NCBI GenBank assembly: GCA_000681355.2 | Contig: JJNX02000006.1 | Coordinates: 1-62,011, forward strand | Direction: 5' to 3' | Length of the DNA stretch: 62,011 bases | From: Peptococcaceae bacterium SCADC1_2_3 | GTDB taxonomy: Bacteria; Bacillota; Desulfotomaculia; Desulfotomaculales; Nap2-2B | Shown: positions 25,639-35,485 of the stretch, one piece after another | Layout: every line of letters begins with the position of its first letter | Position numbering within the stretch: position 1 is the stretch's first letter | Made by a program: the position numbers and the translations under genes | The notes under the pieces: model-generated | What the model was told of the DNA's origin: nothing | The model's input: only the letters and a program-made list of their open reading frames with translations | Databases searched by the model: none

Positions 25639-26691
25639 TTAATAGCGCCGGCGTAAAAAGGCCGGAATATCCAGTTCCTCATGGTCGGTAAAAGGTTTTA
25701 TTTCCAGTTCGGGTAAGATACGTTCTCTTTTTACCCTTTTTTGGTCAAAGCCCGTGGCAATAACCGTAACCCGGACTTCTTCCTCCATGTTTTCTTCAAT
25801 TACCGCCCCAAAAATAATATTTGCTTCCGGATCTGCCGCCTGGAAGATAATTTCTGCGGCACCATTAACTTCAAATAAGGTTAGGGAGGTCCCGCCCGTA
25901 ATATTTAATAAAACCCCTTTGGCCCCTTCCACTGTGGTCTCCAATAACGGGCTGGAGATGGCTACTTTGGCTGCTTCGGCGGCCCTGTTTTCGCCCTTGG
26001 CCACCCCAATCCCCATTAACGCTGAACCCGTATCCTTCATGATGGTTTTGACATCGGCAAAGTCCAAATTGATTAACCCCGGTACCGCAATTAAATCAGA
26101 AATTCCCTGGACTCCTTGCCGTAAGACATCGTCGGCAATCCGAAAAGCTTCCACGATAGAAGTATGTTTATCAATTACCTGTAATAACCGGTCATTAGGA
26201 ATAGTAATTAAAGTATCTACTTTTTCTTTGAGATTTTGAATTCCTGTCTCCGCCTGATTCATCCGTTTGCGTCCCTCAAAAGTAAAGGGCTTGGTTACCA
26301 CCCCAACGGTTAATACCCCTAATTCTTTAGCTACCTCCGCAATCACCGGCGCCGCCCCGGTTCCCGTACCTCCGCCCATCCCGGCGGTTACAAAGACCAT
26401 ATCAGCCCCTTTTAGAATCTGGTTAAGCTCCTCTTTGCTTTCTTCAGCCGCCTTTTGACCAATTTCCGGATTACCGCCGGCCCCTAATCCTTTGGTTAAT
26501 TTTGCCCCTATTTGAACTTTATTTAACGTTTGGGTTAATTGTAAAGCCTGGGCGTCAGTATTTACCGCAATAAATTCAACTCCTTTTAGGCCGCTGATAA
26601 TCATTCGGTTAACCGCGTTATTGCCTCCTCCTCCTACTCCAATAACCTTTATATTGGCAAATTGTTTCGCCTCAAGTTCAAAATCAAGCAT
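25639..26691 (-). CDS. ftsZ: Cell division protein FtsZ
   Basis: A 350-residue tubulin-like GTPase that forms the division ring. [16 protein letters not shown] and the GTP-binding signature [17 protein letters not shown] are present, as is the T7-loop region ([20 protein letters not shown]). The C-terminal peptide [11 protein letters not shown], which binds membrane tethers, is intact. ftsZ is the last gene of the division cluster, but no ftsA precedes it and no spoIIGA-sigE follows; repeat element copy C follows instead. Confidence 0.98.
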   Translation of the reverse strand: MLDFELEAKQFANIKVIGVGGGGNNAVNRMIISGLKGVEFIAVNTDAQALQLTQTLNKVQIGAKLTKGLGAGGNPEIGQKAAEESKEELNQILKGADMVFVTAGMGGGTGTGAAPVIAEVAKELGVLTVGVVTKPFTFEGRKRMNQAETGIQNLKEKVDTLITIPNDRLLQVIDKHTSIVEAFRIADDVLRQGVQGISDLIAVPGLINLDFADVKTIMKDTGSALMGIGVAKGENRAAEAAKVAISSPLLETTVEGAKGVLLNITGGTSLTLFEVNGAAEIIFQAADPEANIIFGAVIEENMEEEVRVTVIATGFDQKRVKRERILPELEIKPFTDHEELDIPAFLRRRY

Positions 26692-26796
26692 GGTTTAAGC
26701 CCCCTTTTGGTTAAATTAATTTAAGCTTTTTGTGCGTACCCTGATTTAAGCTTTAATTTCAATATTTATATTGTTTCTCCTTTTTTTAAAGGAAAT

Positions 26797-27141
26797 TTAT
26801 TTTTTAAGTAAGTGACGCCGTATAATGGCCAGGTTTTGAAAAAGGCGAACGCCAAAAGCAACCACGGCCGCCAGATATAAATCCATGCCTAGTCTTTCCC
26901 CGATAAAAGCTAAACCAGCAGCCAGCAAGGCGTTGCTAAAAAAACCCGTCAGAAAAATGGTGTTGTCGTATCTGTCTTCCATGGTTGCTCTTATACCCCC
27001 AAAAACCGAATCAAGAGCGGCCAGGATCGCTACCGATAAATATTTAGCGTATAGTTGGGGGATCAAAAAAGGAACGTTTAGGCCTACCAATACCCCGATG
27101 GCCAATCCTCCTAAAATTATTACCCAGGATAATATCCCCAC
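26797..27141 (-). CDS. sbp: Small basic protein Sbp (DUF1290)
   Basis: 114 residues with three transmembrane helices. LSWVIILGGLAIGVLVGLNV, LAALDSVFGGIRATMEDRYD, then TIFLTGFFSNALLAAGLAFI followed by GERLGMDLYLAAV, are typical of the DUF1290 small basic protein that sits next to ftsZ in many Firmicutes. It is thought to act in division, but its mechanism is unknown. It follows the second DUF881 gene by 8 bases. Confidence 0.9.
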   Translation of the reverse strand: MGILSWVIILGGLAIGVLVGLNVPFLIPQLYAKYLSVAILAALDSVFGGIRATMEDRYDNTIFLTGFFSNALLAAGLAFIGERLGMDLYLAAVVAFGVRLFQNLAIIRRHLLKK

Positions 27142-27149
27142 TTTATCTA

Positions 27150-27857
27150 CTACTCTCCTTTTATTGATTTGGCATAGCGAAATTCAATTGGGGCGGTATA
27201 ACCAGGAACGGTTATATTTTCGTAAGGCTGAATTCTTGCCTGCGCGCCAAGGCTTTGCAAGTATTCAGCCAGTCCACCGGATATTTCTAAAGCACTGGTT
27301 AAATTTTTGGGTGCGCCAATGGCCAGAATATGGTAAGGCGGAGCTATTCTGGTTAAATTAACGTTAATAAAAGGAGCGGCCCAACGGATTTCACTGGTAG
27401 CCATAATTCTTTGTCCGTTAATTGACACTGCTTCTGCCCCGGCCCCGTTTAGTTCGTTTACCAAGCGTAGTAAATCCTCATCCCGGATAACAAACATGGT
27501 ATCCCCCGGATCTTTGTTTTGTCCGGCTGAAGGATTATCCAGGGTTATTTCAATACCTGGCCCCGATACCGCAACCAGACCAGCATCTAACCTGGCTTTT
27601 TTTAATTCTCCCGCCAAAACCTCTTTTGCCTCAGCCTGTCCTTTGGTGGTTTGCTGAATTTTTTGGATTAAATCTTCAACTTCCGCCTCCAGTTGTTTTT
27701 TCTCTGCATTTAACTGATTTAATTCAACGGATAATTCTTGCGACCGGCCAAAGGGAACGCCTTGCTCTATAGAACTGGTGGTGCGGAATTGTAAGGCCAC
27801 CATTAAACCTATAATTAAGGCCACTAAAAAAACAGAAAGGTATATTTTTCGATTCAT
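27150..27857 (-). CDS. DUF881 family protein, second copy
   Basis: 235 residues. One N-terminal transmembrane helix (about 5-22) is followed by a coiled coil (about 45-80) and a DUF881 (PF05949) domain: VSGPGIEITLDNPSAG, DEDLLRLVNELNGAGAEAVS, then INGQRIMATSEIRWAAPFIN and LAIGAPKNLTSAL. DUF881 proteins are extracytoplasmic, of unknown activity, and in the Clostridia replace other genes between ftsQ and ftsZ. It is clearly paralogous to the next gene upstream. Confidence 0.9.
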   Translation of the reverse strand: MNRKIYLSVFLVALIIGLMVALQFRTTSSIEQGVPFGRSQELSVELNQLNAEKKQLEAEVEDLIQKIQQTTKGQAEAKEVLAGELKKARLDAGLVAVSGPGIEITLDNPSAGQNKDPGDTMFVIRDEDLLRLVNELNGAGAEAVSINGQRIMATSEIRWAAPFINVNLTRIAPPYHILAIGAPKNLTSALEISGGLAEYLQSLGAQARIQPYENITVPGYTAPIEFRYAKSIKGE

Positions 27858-27872
27858 AATATTTCCGCCTCT

Positions 27873-28577
27873 TTAATTGTTTCCTTTTTTTAGGCCGGTA
27901 TAAGCCGGTACGGTAATATTGGGCATAGATTTAATCGTTACTTGAATCTCCCAAAAACGAAGCTGGTCCACCACTCCCCCGCGCATCTGCAAAGCATTAA
28001 CTAAATTATCGGAATTACCAATGGCCGTGATTACAAAGGGAGGGGTAAGCCGTTGATTTTTATTAGTAAGCACGGTGGGACCAAGGCAGCGAATCTCACT
28101 GGTGGCCAAAAGACGCTGACTGTTAATGGCTATAGCTTCTGCGCCGGCCGCCTTTAATTCATTAATAGCCTTTAAAATATCTTCATCGTGCAGGACATAA
28201 AGATTGGGATTTTCACCGGGCTGAATTTTTTTGTTGCTGTCACTAAGGGTAACTTCTATCCCAGGGCCGGTTAATGCCGTCATTCCAGCCGCAATACGGG
28301 TTTTACTTAACTCTTGGTGCAGGGTGGTTAGGTGAAAGCTACCGGTAACCTGGTCCAGTTGCCGGCGTAACTTATCTACCCGGTTTTGCAAGGCCTCATT
28401 CTCCTCCCGGACAGTTTTTAAACGCGCTGCCAATTCTTGCGTTTGCTGTATGGGAGGACTTTGTTTAGCCATGGTGTTGGTGCGAAACTGCAAGGCAAAA
28501 ATAAAACCCAGGCTTAGCGCAATAAAAGCCATTATAAAGTAAATACTTTTATTTTTAAATATAGCTTTATTTTCCAT
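27873..28577 (-). CDS. DUF881 family protein, first copy
   Basis: 234 residues, with the same plan as its neighbour: a membrane anchor (about 10-28), a coiled coil (about 45-80) and a DUF881 domain (LTGPGIEVTLSDSNKK, DEDILKAINELKAAGAEAIA, INSQRLLATSEIRCLGPTVL, ITAIGNSDNLVNALQMRGGV). The tandem pair arose by duplication. Its start codon overlaps the 3' end of ftsQ by 11 bases. Confidence 0.9.
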   Translation of the reverse strand: MENKAIFKNKSIYFIMAFIALSLGFIFALQFRTNTMAKQSPPIQQTQELAARLKTVREENEALQNRVDKLRRQLDQVTGSFHLTTLHQELSKTRIAAGMTALTGPGIEVTLSDSNKKIQPGENPNLYVLHDEDILKAINELKAAGAEAIAINSQRLLATSEIRCLGPTVLTNKNQRLTPPFVITAIGNSDNLVNALQMRGGVVDQLRFWEIQVTIKSMPNITVPAYTGLKKGNN

Positions 28578-29379
28578 CCTTATATTTTACCACCGGTGAA
28601 CCAGTAATGGAAATATCAATATATTCAAGCTGGTGTGTATTTATAAGCTGGCTAAAAAGTTGGTTAAGAATTATCCCCTTCCGGGCTATGTTTGTCGCTC
28701 GACCCAAGCGACATTCCACCCCGCTTAAGTGGTAAAGGAATATCTGTCCTTGTTTGTCCACATAAACTTCGGAAAGACTGGTTGTTAAATCGTGGGGCAG
28801 GGCGGTAATAACTTTTAAAGCAATTTTTAACCCGGGAAAGTCAAAAACCTGACCTGGTTTAATAGCCTGGGCCGGCTTACTGTCAACCACAGGCTGGAAG
28901 CCTGTGCCACTGATTGACCTACCATCAGGTATTGTTTCTTTGGTTACCGTTATTACCGGCAGCCCTGAAGCGCTTATTTTGCCCGGCCTTAAATATACCC
29001 CTTCCGGATCTACTTCCGCAAAACCACCCTTTACCGGGACCAAGGCCACCGGGCAGCGTTCTTTTATTTCTATAATTATTTGGGAAGGAAATTTACGGGT
29101 TAGATGTACTTCTTTAACCAACGGCAGGTCCATAATTCTTTCACCTGCCTGGGATAAATTAACTTTAAAAATATTTGTCCCCTCATTAAGCCGGGATAAA
29201 GCCACAATCTCGGCGGCGGTAAAAGAATGGTTGCCCTGGACTAAAATTTCCTTAACTTCAAATAAAGATGACCGCCAGAAAATATAAGCCGCCAGGATAA
29301 CCAGGAAAATAAAAAATATGCTTTCTCCCACGTTTAACTTAAATTTTTTAATATTTTGTTTCTTGAAAACCTCACTCAT
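28567..29379 (-). CDS. ftsQ: Cell division protein FtsQ/DivIB
   Basis: 270 residues. A short cytoplasmic tail, one transmembrane helix (about 18-37), a POTRA domain (about 39-110: LFEVKEILVQGNHSFTAAEI, LPLVKEVHLTRKFPSQIIIE) and the FtsQ beta domain. It recruits and steadies the FtsL/FtsW/PBP division synthase. Within the beta domain, where homologues have a short VITG-PG loop, there is an expanded segment. Part of it, GTGFQPVVD, is encoded by a palindromic repeat (28888-28906), suggesting an in-frame repeat insertion that did not break the gene. Confidence 0.93.
   Translation of the reverse strand: MSEVFKKQNIKKFKLNVGESIFFIFLVILAAYIFWRSSLFEVKEILVQGNHSFTAAEIVALSRLNEGTNIFKVNLSQAGERIMDLPLVKEVHLTRKFPSQIIIEIKERCPVALVPVKGGFAEVDPEGVYLRPGKISASGLPVITVTKETIPDGRSISGTGFQPVVDSKPAQAIKPGQVFDFPGLKIALKVITALPHDLTTSLSEVYVDKQGQIFLYHLSGVECRLGRATNIARKGIILNQLFSQLINTHQLEYIDISITGSPVVKYKDGK
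28888..28906. repeat. Palindromic repeat (CACAGGCT-GGA-AGCCTGTG) inside ftsQ
   Basis: A perfect 8-bp stem with a 3-base loop. The sequence is of the REP type found scattered in other bacterial genomes. Here it lies in frame within ftsQ and encodes GTGFQPVV. Confidence 0.8.
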
Positions 29380-29498
29380 CCGGTCATCTGGTATTTAAAT
29401 CAAGTTTTATCCATAAGCAATTTATACCATACCATATATTTTTTAAAAAATAAAGCAAAACAATACTTGTCCCAGATAAAGTTAAAAAAATTTTAACT

Positions 29499-30746
29499 TT
29501 AAACACGTTTAATGTTAGCTCCTAAAGCATTGTATTTATCTTCTATTTGTTCATAGCCGCGGTCAATGTGTTCTACTCCTTTAATGACCGTATTGTTTTC
29601 CGCGACTAAAGCGGCCAATAATAAAGCTGCCCCAGCCCTTAAATCAGTTGCTTCTACGGGTGCCCCGCTTAATCTTTTTACCCCTCTAATGATGGCGGTT
29701 TGCCCTTCCACGGTAATTTCAGCCCCCAGGCGTCTTAACTCACTAACGTGCTGGTAGCGGTTTTCAAAGATTGTTTCGGTGATTACACTGGTTCCCTGGG
29801 CCAGGGTTAGCAAAGCCATCATTTGGGGCTGCAGGTCCGTGTGAAAACCAGGGTAAGGCATTGTTTTAATGTTGGTAGCTTTAAAGCAGCCGGTTGAGCT
29901 AATATTTATGGCCTCATCTTTAACCTCAACCTTAACCCCTATTTCTTTTAACTTGGCCAGTAGTGATTCCAGGTGTTCCGGAATAACGTTGGTTACCGTA
30001 ACGTCTCCGCCGGTAATTGCCGTCCCAATTAAATATGTACCTGCCTCAATACGGTCGGGAATAACGGTATGTTCGGCCTTATGCAGGCTCGTTACTCCTT
30101 CAACTTTAATTAAACTTGTTCCGGCCCCTCTGATTTTGGCTCCCAGGCAGTTAAGAAAATTCTGTAAATCAACTATTTCTGGTTCCCTGGCGGCGCTTCT
30201 AATTATAGTTACTCCTTTGGTCATTACCGCCGTCATCATAATATTTTCTGTCGCGCCGACACTGGGTACGTCCAGGTGTATTTCGGTTCCCTTTAAGTTT
30301 TCGGCCTTCACGTTAATATAGCCGTACTTTTCGTTTATGTCGGCCCCCAAGGCCCTTAATCCTTTTAGATGTAAGTCCATGGGCCGGGAACCAATATTAC
30401 AGCCTCCGGGGTAAGAAATTTTTACCTGCTTAAAGCGTCCCAGCAGAGGGCCTAATACCAGGTTGGAAGCCCGCATCCGGCGCATTAAACTATCTCCTAC
30501 TTCCCAACTATAAATATCACGGGTATTTATAGTTAAAGTAGTTCCTTCCCGTTTGACTCGTGCTCCCAGGCCTTCCAGTACATTGCTCATGGTAGTAATG
30601 TCCTGCAGGTGCGGCACTTCGTGAATAATACACTCCCCAGCGGCTAGAATGCTGGCGGCTAATATAGGTAAGGTAGCATTTTTACTACCGTTTACGGTTA
30701 TAGTTCCTTTTAGGCGGTTACCTCCGGTAATTATAAATTTGGCCAT
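29499..30746 (-). CDS. murA: UDP-N-acetylglucosamine 1-carboxyvinyltransferase
   Basis: A 415-residue enzyme that starts peptidoglycan synthesis by adding enolpyruvate to UDP-GlcNAc. NGSKNATLPILAASILAAGE, the catalytic cysteine in GGCNIGSRPMDLHLKGLRAL, and RAGAALLLAALVA are standard. Fosfomycin acts on this cysteine, so the enzyme should be of the sensitive type. It lies between murB and ftsQ in the cluster. Confidence 0.97.
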   Translation of the reverse strand: MAKFIITGGNRLKGTITVNGSKNATLPILAASILAAGECIIHEVPHLQDITTMSNVLEGLGARVKREGTTLTINTRDIYSWEVGDSLMRRMRASNLVLGPLLGRFKQVKISYPGGCNIGSRPMDLHLKGLRALGADINEKYGYINVKAENLKGTEIHLDVPSVGATENIMMTAVMTKGVTIIRSAAREPEIVDLQNFLNCLGAKIRGAGTSLIKVEGVTSLHKAEHTVIPDRIEAGTYLIGTAITGGDVTVTNVIPEHLESLLAKLKEIGVKVEVKDEAINISSTGCFKATNIKTMPYPGFHTDLQPQMMALLTLAQGTSVITETIFENRYQHVSELRRLGAEITVEGQTAIIRGVKRLSGAPVEATDLRAGAALLLAALVAENNTVIKGVEHIDRGYEQIEDKYNALGANIKRV

Positions 30747-30774
30747 TTTATTTCACCTCTTAACTGGGTTGTCT

Positions 30775-31734
30775 TTAATCCTCCCCGACTATTTGAATCT
30801 CTAAGGCCAATTGGATACCAAAGCGTTGGGCGACCATTTCTTGAACCTGTGATATAAGGTCTTGCACCTCTTTGGCCCGCGCTCCCCCCAAGTTAATAAT
30901 AAAATTAGCGTGTTTTAACGATACTTTAGCTGCTCCAATTTGCCGTCCCTTTGCTCCTGCCTGTTCAATTAAGTAGCCGGCGGCAAAACCGGGAGGATTT
31001 TTAAAAACACTGCCGGCGATAGAGTACATAAGCGGTTGGGTATTCTGCCGGCGGTGGAGATGTTTTTTTTGCCTTTCCTGAATGTGCTCCTTTTGGTCTG
31101 GTGTTCCCTGGCAAACTACTTCTACCACCACCTGGTTATGGTCTAATAAATTGCTGCTCCGGTAGCCAAATCCTAAATCCTCTTTTTTTCGCCGGTCAAA
31201 ACAGTCTTTTGAGCCAAGAACCAGGACTTCCTGCACTACGTCACTCATGGCGCGACCTTCGGCCCCGGCATTCATTACGACTGCTCCTCCCACTGTTCCA
31301 GGGATGCCGACGGCAAACTCAAAACCGGCCAGGTTGGCTTGACAGCAGGTTAGGGCTAAGTGTGGCAGGGTTGTTCCGGCTTCTGCCGTAACCGTAACGC
31401 CGTCTATTTTAATCCTGGCCAGGTGACGACCTATTTTTACCACTATACCCCTTATTCCACCGTCACGGACCAGTATGTTAGAACCGGCCCCCATAACAAA
31501 GACAGGGATATTTCTGATTTTAGCGTAAAAAATTGCTTCCCTTAAAGCGGCCATTGTATGGGGCTCAATAAAAATATCCGCCGGTCCGCCAATACGAAAA
31601 GTAGTATGTTGGAACATTGGTTCTTGTAAGCGCACCTGGTTAGGCAAAAGCTGCTTTAAATCTTTATAGACGGCTTTAAACCCCTGGTTAGGCAAGCAAG
31701 AATCGTCCCTGCTTAAGCTATTACTTGCGCTCAC
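30775..31734 (-). CDS. murB: UDP-N-acetylenolpyruvoylglucosamine reductase
   Basis: A 319-residue FAD enzyme that reduces the MurA product to UDP-MurNAc. TTFRIGGPADIFIEP and MGAGSNILVRDGGIRGIVVK bind FAD; FEFAVGIPGTVGGAVVMNAG is a family signature; SIAGSVFKNPPG holds the catalytic serine. The GTG start overlaps the murC end by 14 bases. Confidence 0.96.
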   Translation of the reverse strand: MSASNSLSRDDSCLPNQGFKAVYKDLKQLLPNQVRLQEPMFQHTTFRIGGPADIFIEPHTMAALREAIFYAKIRNIPVFVMGAGSNILVRDGGIRGIVVKIGRHLARIKIDGVTVTAEAGTTLPHLALTCCQANLAGFEFAVGIPGTVGGAVVMNAGAEGRAMSDVVQEVLVLGSKDCFDRRKKEDLGFGYRSSNLLDHNQVVVEVVCQGTPDQKEHIQERQKKHLHRRQNTQPLMYSIAGSVFKNPPGFAAGYLIEQAGAKGRQIGAAKVSLKHANFIINLGGARAKEVQDLISQVQEMVAQRFGIQLALEIQIVGED

Positions 31735-33127
31735 GTTGCTTCTCCCCTAATTTTTTTACCAAAGCCTCACCAACAGTCCAAATATCGCCGGCGCCGATAG
31801 TCATCACCAGATCCCCTGGTCTGATTATTCTGGCTAAATAAGGGACAATTTCTTTCTTGTCCGCGATATATTTTACTTCTTTATTGCCTTGCCGTAAAAT
31901 GGCTTTAACAATTAACTGGGCGTTTACCCCGTTTAAGCAGGCTTCACCCGCGCTGTAAATATCGCTTATAATAACTAAATCGCTTTGCTTAAAAGCAGAA
32001 CCAAAATGTTCATGCAGTAACAAGGTCCGGGTGTAACGATGAGGTTGAAATACGCTGATTATCCTTTGGGGCCTTATTTGCCTGGCAGCTTGCAGAATTG
32101 CTTTAATTTCACTGGGATGATGCGCATAATCGTCCACTACTTTTACTCCCCTTACCTCACCAAGCAACTGAAAGCGCCGTCCCACCCCCAAAAAATAGCG
32201 CAAGGCCAGGGCAATCCGTTCAAAATCAAGGCCAACCCAACGTGCTGCAGCCAGGGCGGCTAAAGCATTTAGCAGATTATGTTGTCCGGGAATAGCCAGT
32301 TCAAGTAAACCCAGCGAATGACCGTGGTAAAAAACCTCTCCCTGTGAACCTTTAGGGATCAAGTGAACGTTCTTCAAGACATAATCAGCCTTTTGATTAT
32401 TAATGGCGTATGTGACCAGAGGTAGTTTACAGCTCTTTATAACTTCAATTATTTGGGGGTCATTCAGACATACAAATGCAGTATCTGTAGTACGGGAGAT
32501 AAATTCGCTAAAGCTATCCTTTATTTTGTCTATATTTCCGTAATAATCAAGATGATCATCTTCAATATTGGTAATTATGGAAGCGACAGGTTTTAGTTTT
32601 AAGAAAGAACCATCACTTTCATCAGCTTCGGTAACTAAGTAATTGCCTTGCCCTAATTTGGCGTTGCTTCCAAGGTCGCTTAATTCCCCTCCTACCACCA
32701 CGGTAGGATCAAGACCATTTTTCTCCAAAACCAGGGCTAACATAGAAGTGGTGGTGGTCTTGCCGTGCGTACCGGCTACAGCAATACCTTTTTGTTTTTC
32801 CATCAGGTAGGCCAGTAATTCACTGCGGTGGATCACCGGGAGCTTCCTTTTTTGCGCCGTTTTGAGTTCAGGATTATCAGGCTTAATGGCTGATGATACT
32901 ACCACTAAACTTGGGCTAGTCACATTTTTTGCCTCATGCCCGATGTAGCAGGTGGCGCCTAAAGTTTCCAGCCGCCTGGTAACCGGAGTGGCTACTAAAT
33001 CTGAGCCGGATACCGGAAAGCCTAACTCCAGTAAGATTTTAGCCAACCCGCTCATTCCGGTACCTCCAATACCAATAAAGTGCACCAGATTTTTGCCGTG
33101 TCTGAGGGGTTCAAATTTTGCCGGCAA
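31721..33127 (-). CDS. murC: UDP-N-acetylmuramate-L-alanine ligase
   Basis: A 468-residue ATP-dependent ligase adding the first amino acid of the stem peptide. FIGIGGTGMSGLAKILLELG is the N-terminal Rossmann loop, AVAGTHGKTTTTSMLALVLE the ATP loop, and VDDYAHHPSEIKAILQAARQ the C-terminal domain motif. The start is TTG 33127 after AAAAGGAGAGG. Confidence 0.97.
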   Translation of the reverse strand: MPAKFEPLRHGKNLVHFIGIGGTGMSGLAKILLELGFPVSGSDLVATPVTRRLETLGATCYIGHEAKNVTSPSLVVVSSAIKPDNPELKTAQKRKLPVIHRSELLAYLMEKQKGIAVAGTHGKTTTTSMLALVLEKNGLDPTVVVGGELSDLGSNAKLGQGNYLVTEADESDGSFLKLKPVASIITNIEDDHLDYYGNIDKIKDSFSEFISRTTDTAFVCLNDPQIIEVIKSCKLPLVTYAINNQKADYVLKNVHLIPKGSQGEVFYHGHSLGLLELAIPGQHNLLNALAALAAARWVGLDFERIALALRYFLGVGRRFQLLGEVRGVKVVDDYAHHPSEIKAILQAARQIRPQRIISVFQPHRYTRTLLLHEHFGSAFKQSDLVIISDIYSAGEACLNGVNAQLIVKAILRQGNKEVKYIADKKEIVPYLARIIRPGDLVMTIGAGDIWTVGEALVKKLGEKQRERK

Positions 33128-33229
33128 TATTTTTCCTCTCCTTTTGTTTTAACCTCTATATCCTATGTTGTTTTCAAACCAGGTGTTAACAAAGTTAAAA
33201 TCGTAATATTATGAGCTTGTCCGTAATAA

Positions 33230-34348
33230 TTAAATAAAGGTCGCAATCATTTCTAGTATATCAGCCAAGGCTTGAGGCCGGCCAATTTTTTTACTGCTCC
33301 AAGCCATGGAGCTAAGAATATCTGGGGAATTAAAAAGCGTTCCTATTATTTCCGCCAGCTTTGCTCCGCTTAATTCTTGTTCCCGGACTAAAAGTGCGGC
33401 CCCCTGATTAACTATGGAGCGGGCGTTATGCTCCTGGTGGTTGCCTGCGGCGTACGGATAAGGGATTAAAATAGCCGGTAAACCTGCCGCCGTTAATTCA
33501 GCCAGGGTAGACGCTCCAGCCCGGCAAACAGCTAAATCTGCTGCCGTCATGGCCAAGGGCATTTCATTAAGATAAGGTACAATGGTAATATTGCCATTAT
33601 TCGTCATTTTTAATCCTAAGGACCGGGCTTGAATTACAAAATCTTCGTATTGACTGGGGCCCGTAACGTGTAAAAAATGCTTCTCTTTATCGGCTAAAAG
33701 AATCTTTAACAATTGTAACATAGCCCGGTTAATACTTTGGGCCCCTTGACTTCCTCCAAAGGATAAAATCAGCCGTTTTTTAACGGGCAGATTTAAAAGT
33801 TGGCGCGCCTTTTCCGGTTGGACTTGCGTATTTACCAGTTCTGAACGGACGGGTAAACCGGTTACCTTAAGCCACTTAGCGCGGGGGAAATATTTTTTTG
33901 AATCCGCAAAGGTTACGGCAATTCCCCGGGCAAAATAAGCTAATATGCGGTTGGTCAGGCCAGGATAGGCATTTTGTTCGTGGATAAGGGTGGGAATACC
34001 GCATAACATTGCGGCCAAGATTACCGGACCACATACATAGCCTCCTGTACCCACAACTGCCTGGGGTTGAAATTGGCGCATAATTTGCCAGGCCCTACCG
34101 AGTGATATAATTGCTTTTCCCAGGACAGTTAAATTCTGCAGCGTAAATTTACGTTTAAAACCAGCGGCGGAAATAGTTTTTAATTGAAAACCGGCTTGAG
34201 GAACCAGCTTGCTTTCCAGACCGTAACTACCCCCCACAAAGAGAATCTCTGAACCCGGATATTTTTCTTTTAAGCCTTTAGCTATGGCCAGGGCAGGGTA
34301 AATATGACCCCCTGTGCCGGTGCCGCTGACAATAAATCGTGTTTTCAA
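33230..34348 (-). CDS. murG: Lipid II synthase MurG
   Basis: A 372-residue peripheral membrane glycosyltransferase that adds GlcNAc to lipid I. The N-terminal glycine loop reads SGTGTGGHIYPALAIAKGL; GTGGYVCGPVILAA, HEQNAYPGLTNR, and LSFGGSQGAQSIN with CRAGASTLAELTAAGLPAIL in the C-terminal half bind the UDP-sugar. Length and motifs are normal. It lies between ftsW and murC. Confidence 0.97.
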   Translation of the reverse strand: MKTRFIVSGTGTGGHIYPALAIAKGLKEKYPGSEILFVGGSYGLESKLVPQAGFQLKTISAAGFKRKFTLQNLTVLGKAIISLGRAWQIMRQFQPQAVVGTGGYVCGPVILAAMLCGIPTLIHEQNAYPGLTNRILAYFARGIAVTFADSKKYFPRAKWLKVTGLPVRSELVNTQVQPEKARQLLNLPVKKRLILSFGGSQGAQSINRAMLQLLKILLADKEKHFLHVTGPSQYEDFVIQARSLGLKMTNNGNITIVPYLNEMPLAMTAADLAVCRAGASTLAELTAAGLPAILIPYPYAAGNHQEHNARSIVNQGAALLVREQELSGAKLAEIIGTLFNSPDILSSMAWSSKKIGRPQALADILEMIATFI

Positions 34349-34353
34349 ATTAT

Positions 34354-35463
34354 TTAAACTCTCCTTGTATGCCGGGAAATATTAAGTAAAATTCCTACCC
34401 CGGCCAACGTAAAAACCAGCGAGGTGCCGCCAAAACTGATAAAGGGAAGGGTAATGCCCGTAATAGGCAGGGTGCTGGTTACTACCCCAATGTTTATAAT
34501 TGTCTGGATGGCAATACCACCAACAATACCCGCGGCCAGCAAGCTGCCAAAGGGGTCGGGAGAAGTAATGGCAATTCTAAAACCGCGCCAGATAAAAATA
34601 AGAAATAAGATAATAACCAAACAAGCGCCAATAAAGCCTAATTCCTCGCCAATTACCGCAAAAATGAAATCTGCTTCCCTGATGGGCAGATAAAGGAACT
34701 TGGAATGCCGCCCCTGACCTAAGCCGGTACCCAAAAGTCCTCCTGAGCCTAAAGATAATAAGGAATTTAAGATATGCCAACCGCTGCCGGCCGGGTCTTT
34801 TTCGGGATTTAAAAAGGCAAGAAAACGTTTCAACCGGTACGGCTCCTGCCATATAGCCAGCGCAACTGCTCCTATTCCCAAGGTGGCCAGGGCCGCCAGG
34901 TGTTTAATCCTTGCTCCCGCCACAAAGAGTATAATAAAGATTGTTCCGGCCAGGGTTACGGTGGTGCCTAAATCAGGCTGCTTCAGAATTAAGCCGGCGG
35001 CAAGACCCAAAATTAATAGGTAAGGAAAAATTCCCCGCCAAAAATTAAACACCTTTTCCGGGTAACGTGATAAGCCGTAAGCCGTAAAAATTACCAAACA
35101 AAGTTTGGCCAATTCAGACGGTTGAAAACTTAAAGATCCTATTTTTAACCAGCGCTGGGCGCCGAGTTTTTCCACCCCAAGGCCGGGAATTAAGACAGCC
35201 GTCAAAAGAATGAGGGCGGTAATTAATAAGCAACCGGCCCATTTTTTAAGGTGCTGGTAATCATAGTGCCAGAAAAAAAATAGGGCAAACAAACCTATAC
35301 CGGCATATATCAGTTGGCGGGTAAAAAAGTAGTAGGGATTATTAAAAGGAGGGAACATAGCGTAATAACAACTGGCACTAAATACCATAACAATTCCTAT
35401 ACTTAACAGTATAAGCACGGTAAGAAAAAGAATAAAATCAGGTGATTGTTTTATATGCCGCAT
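34354..35463 (-). CDS. ftsW: FtsW/SpoVE-type peptidoglycan polymerase
   Basis: A 369-residue SEDS glycosyltransferase with about ten transmembrane helices that polymerises lipid II with a partner transpeptidase. GIVMVFSASCYYAM, QPDLGTTVTLAGTIFIILFV, GSGGLLGTGLGQGRHSKFLY, FIFAVIGEELGFIGACLVII and GITLPFISFGGTSLVF are SEDS signatures. The start is placed at ATG 35463 (MRHIKQSPDF), preceded by GGAG and AAAGG sites; the longer frame to 35511 overlaps murD. Next to spoVD it could serve vegetative division, sporulation, or both. Confidence 0.94.
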   Translation of the reverse strand: MRHIKQSPDFILFLTVLILLSIGIVMVFSASCYYAMFPPFNNPYYFFTRQLIYAGIGLFALFFFWHYDYQHLKKWAGCLLITALILLTAVLIPGLGVEKLGAQRWLKIGSLSFQPSELAKLCLVIFTAYGLSRYPEKVFNFWRGIFPYLLILGLAAGLILKQPDLGTTVTLAGTIFIILFVAGARIKHLAALATLGIGAVALAIWQEPYRLKRFLAFLNPEKDPAGSGWHILNSLLSLGSGGLLGTGLGQGRHSKFLYLPIREADFIFAVIGEELGFIGACLVIILFLIFIWRGFRIAITSPDPFGSLLAAGIVGGIAIQTIINIGVVTSTLPITGITLPFISFGGTSLVFTLAGVGILLNISRHTRRV

Positions 35464-35485
35464 AATACCTTTGACTCCAAAAAAA

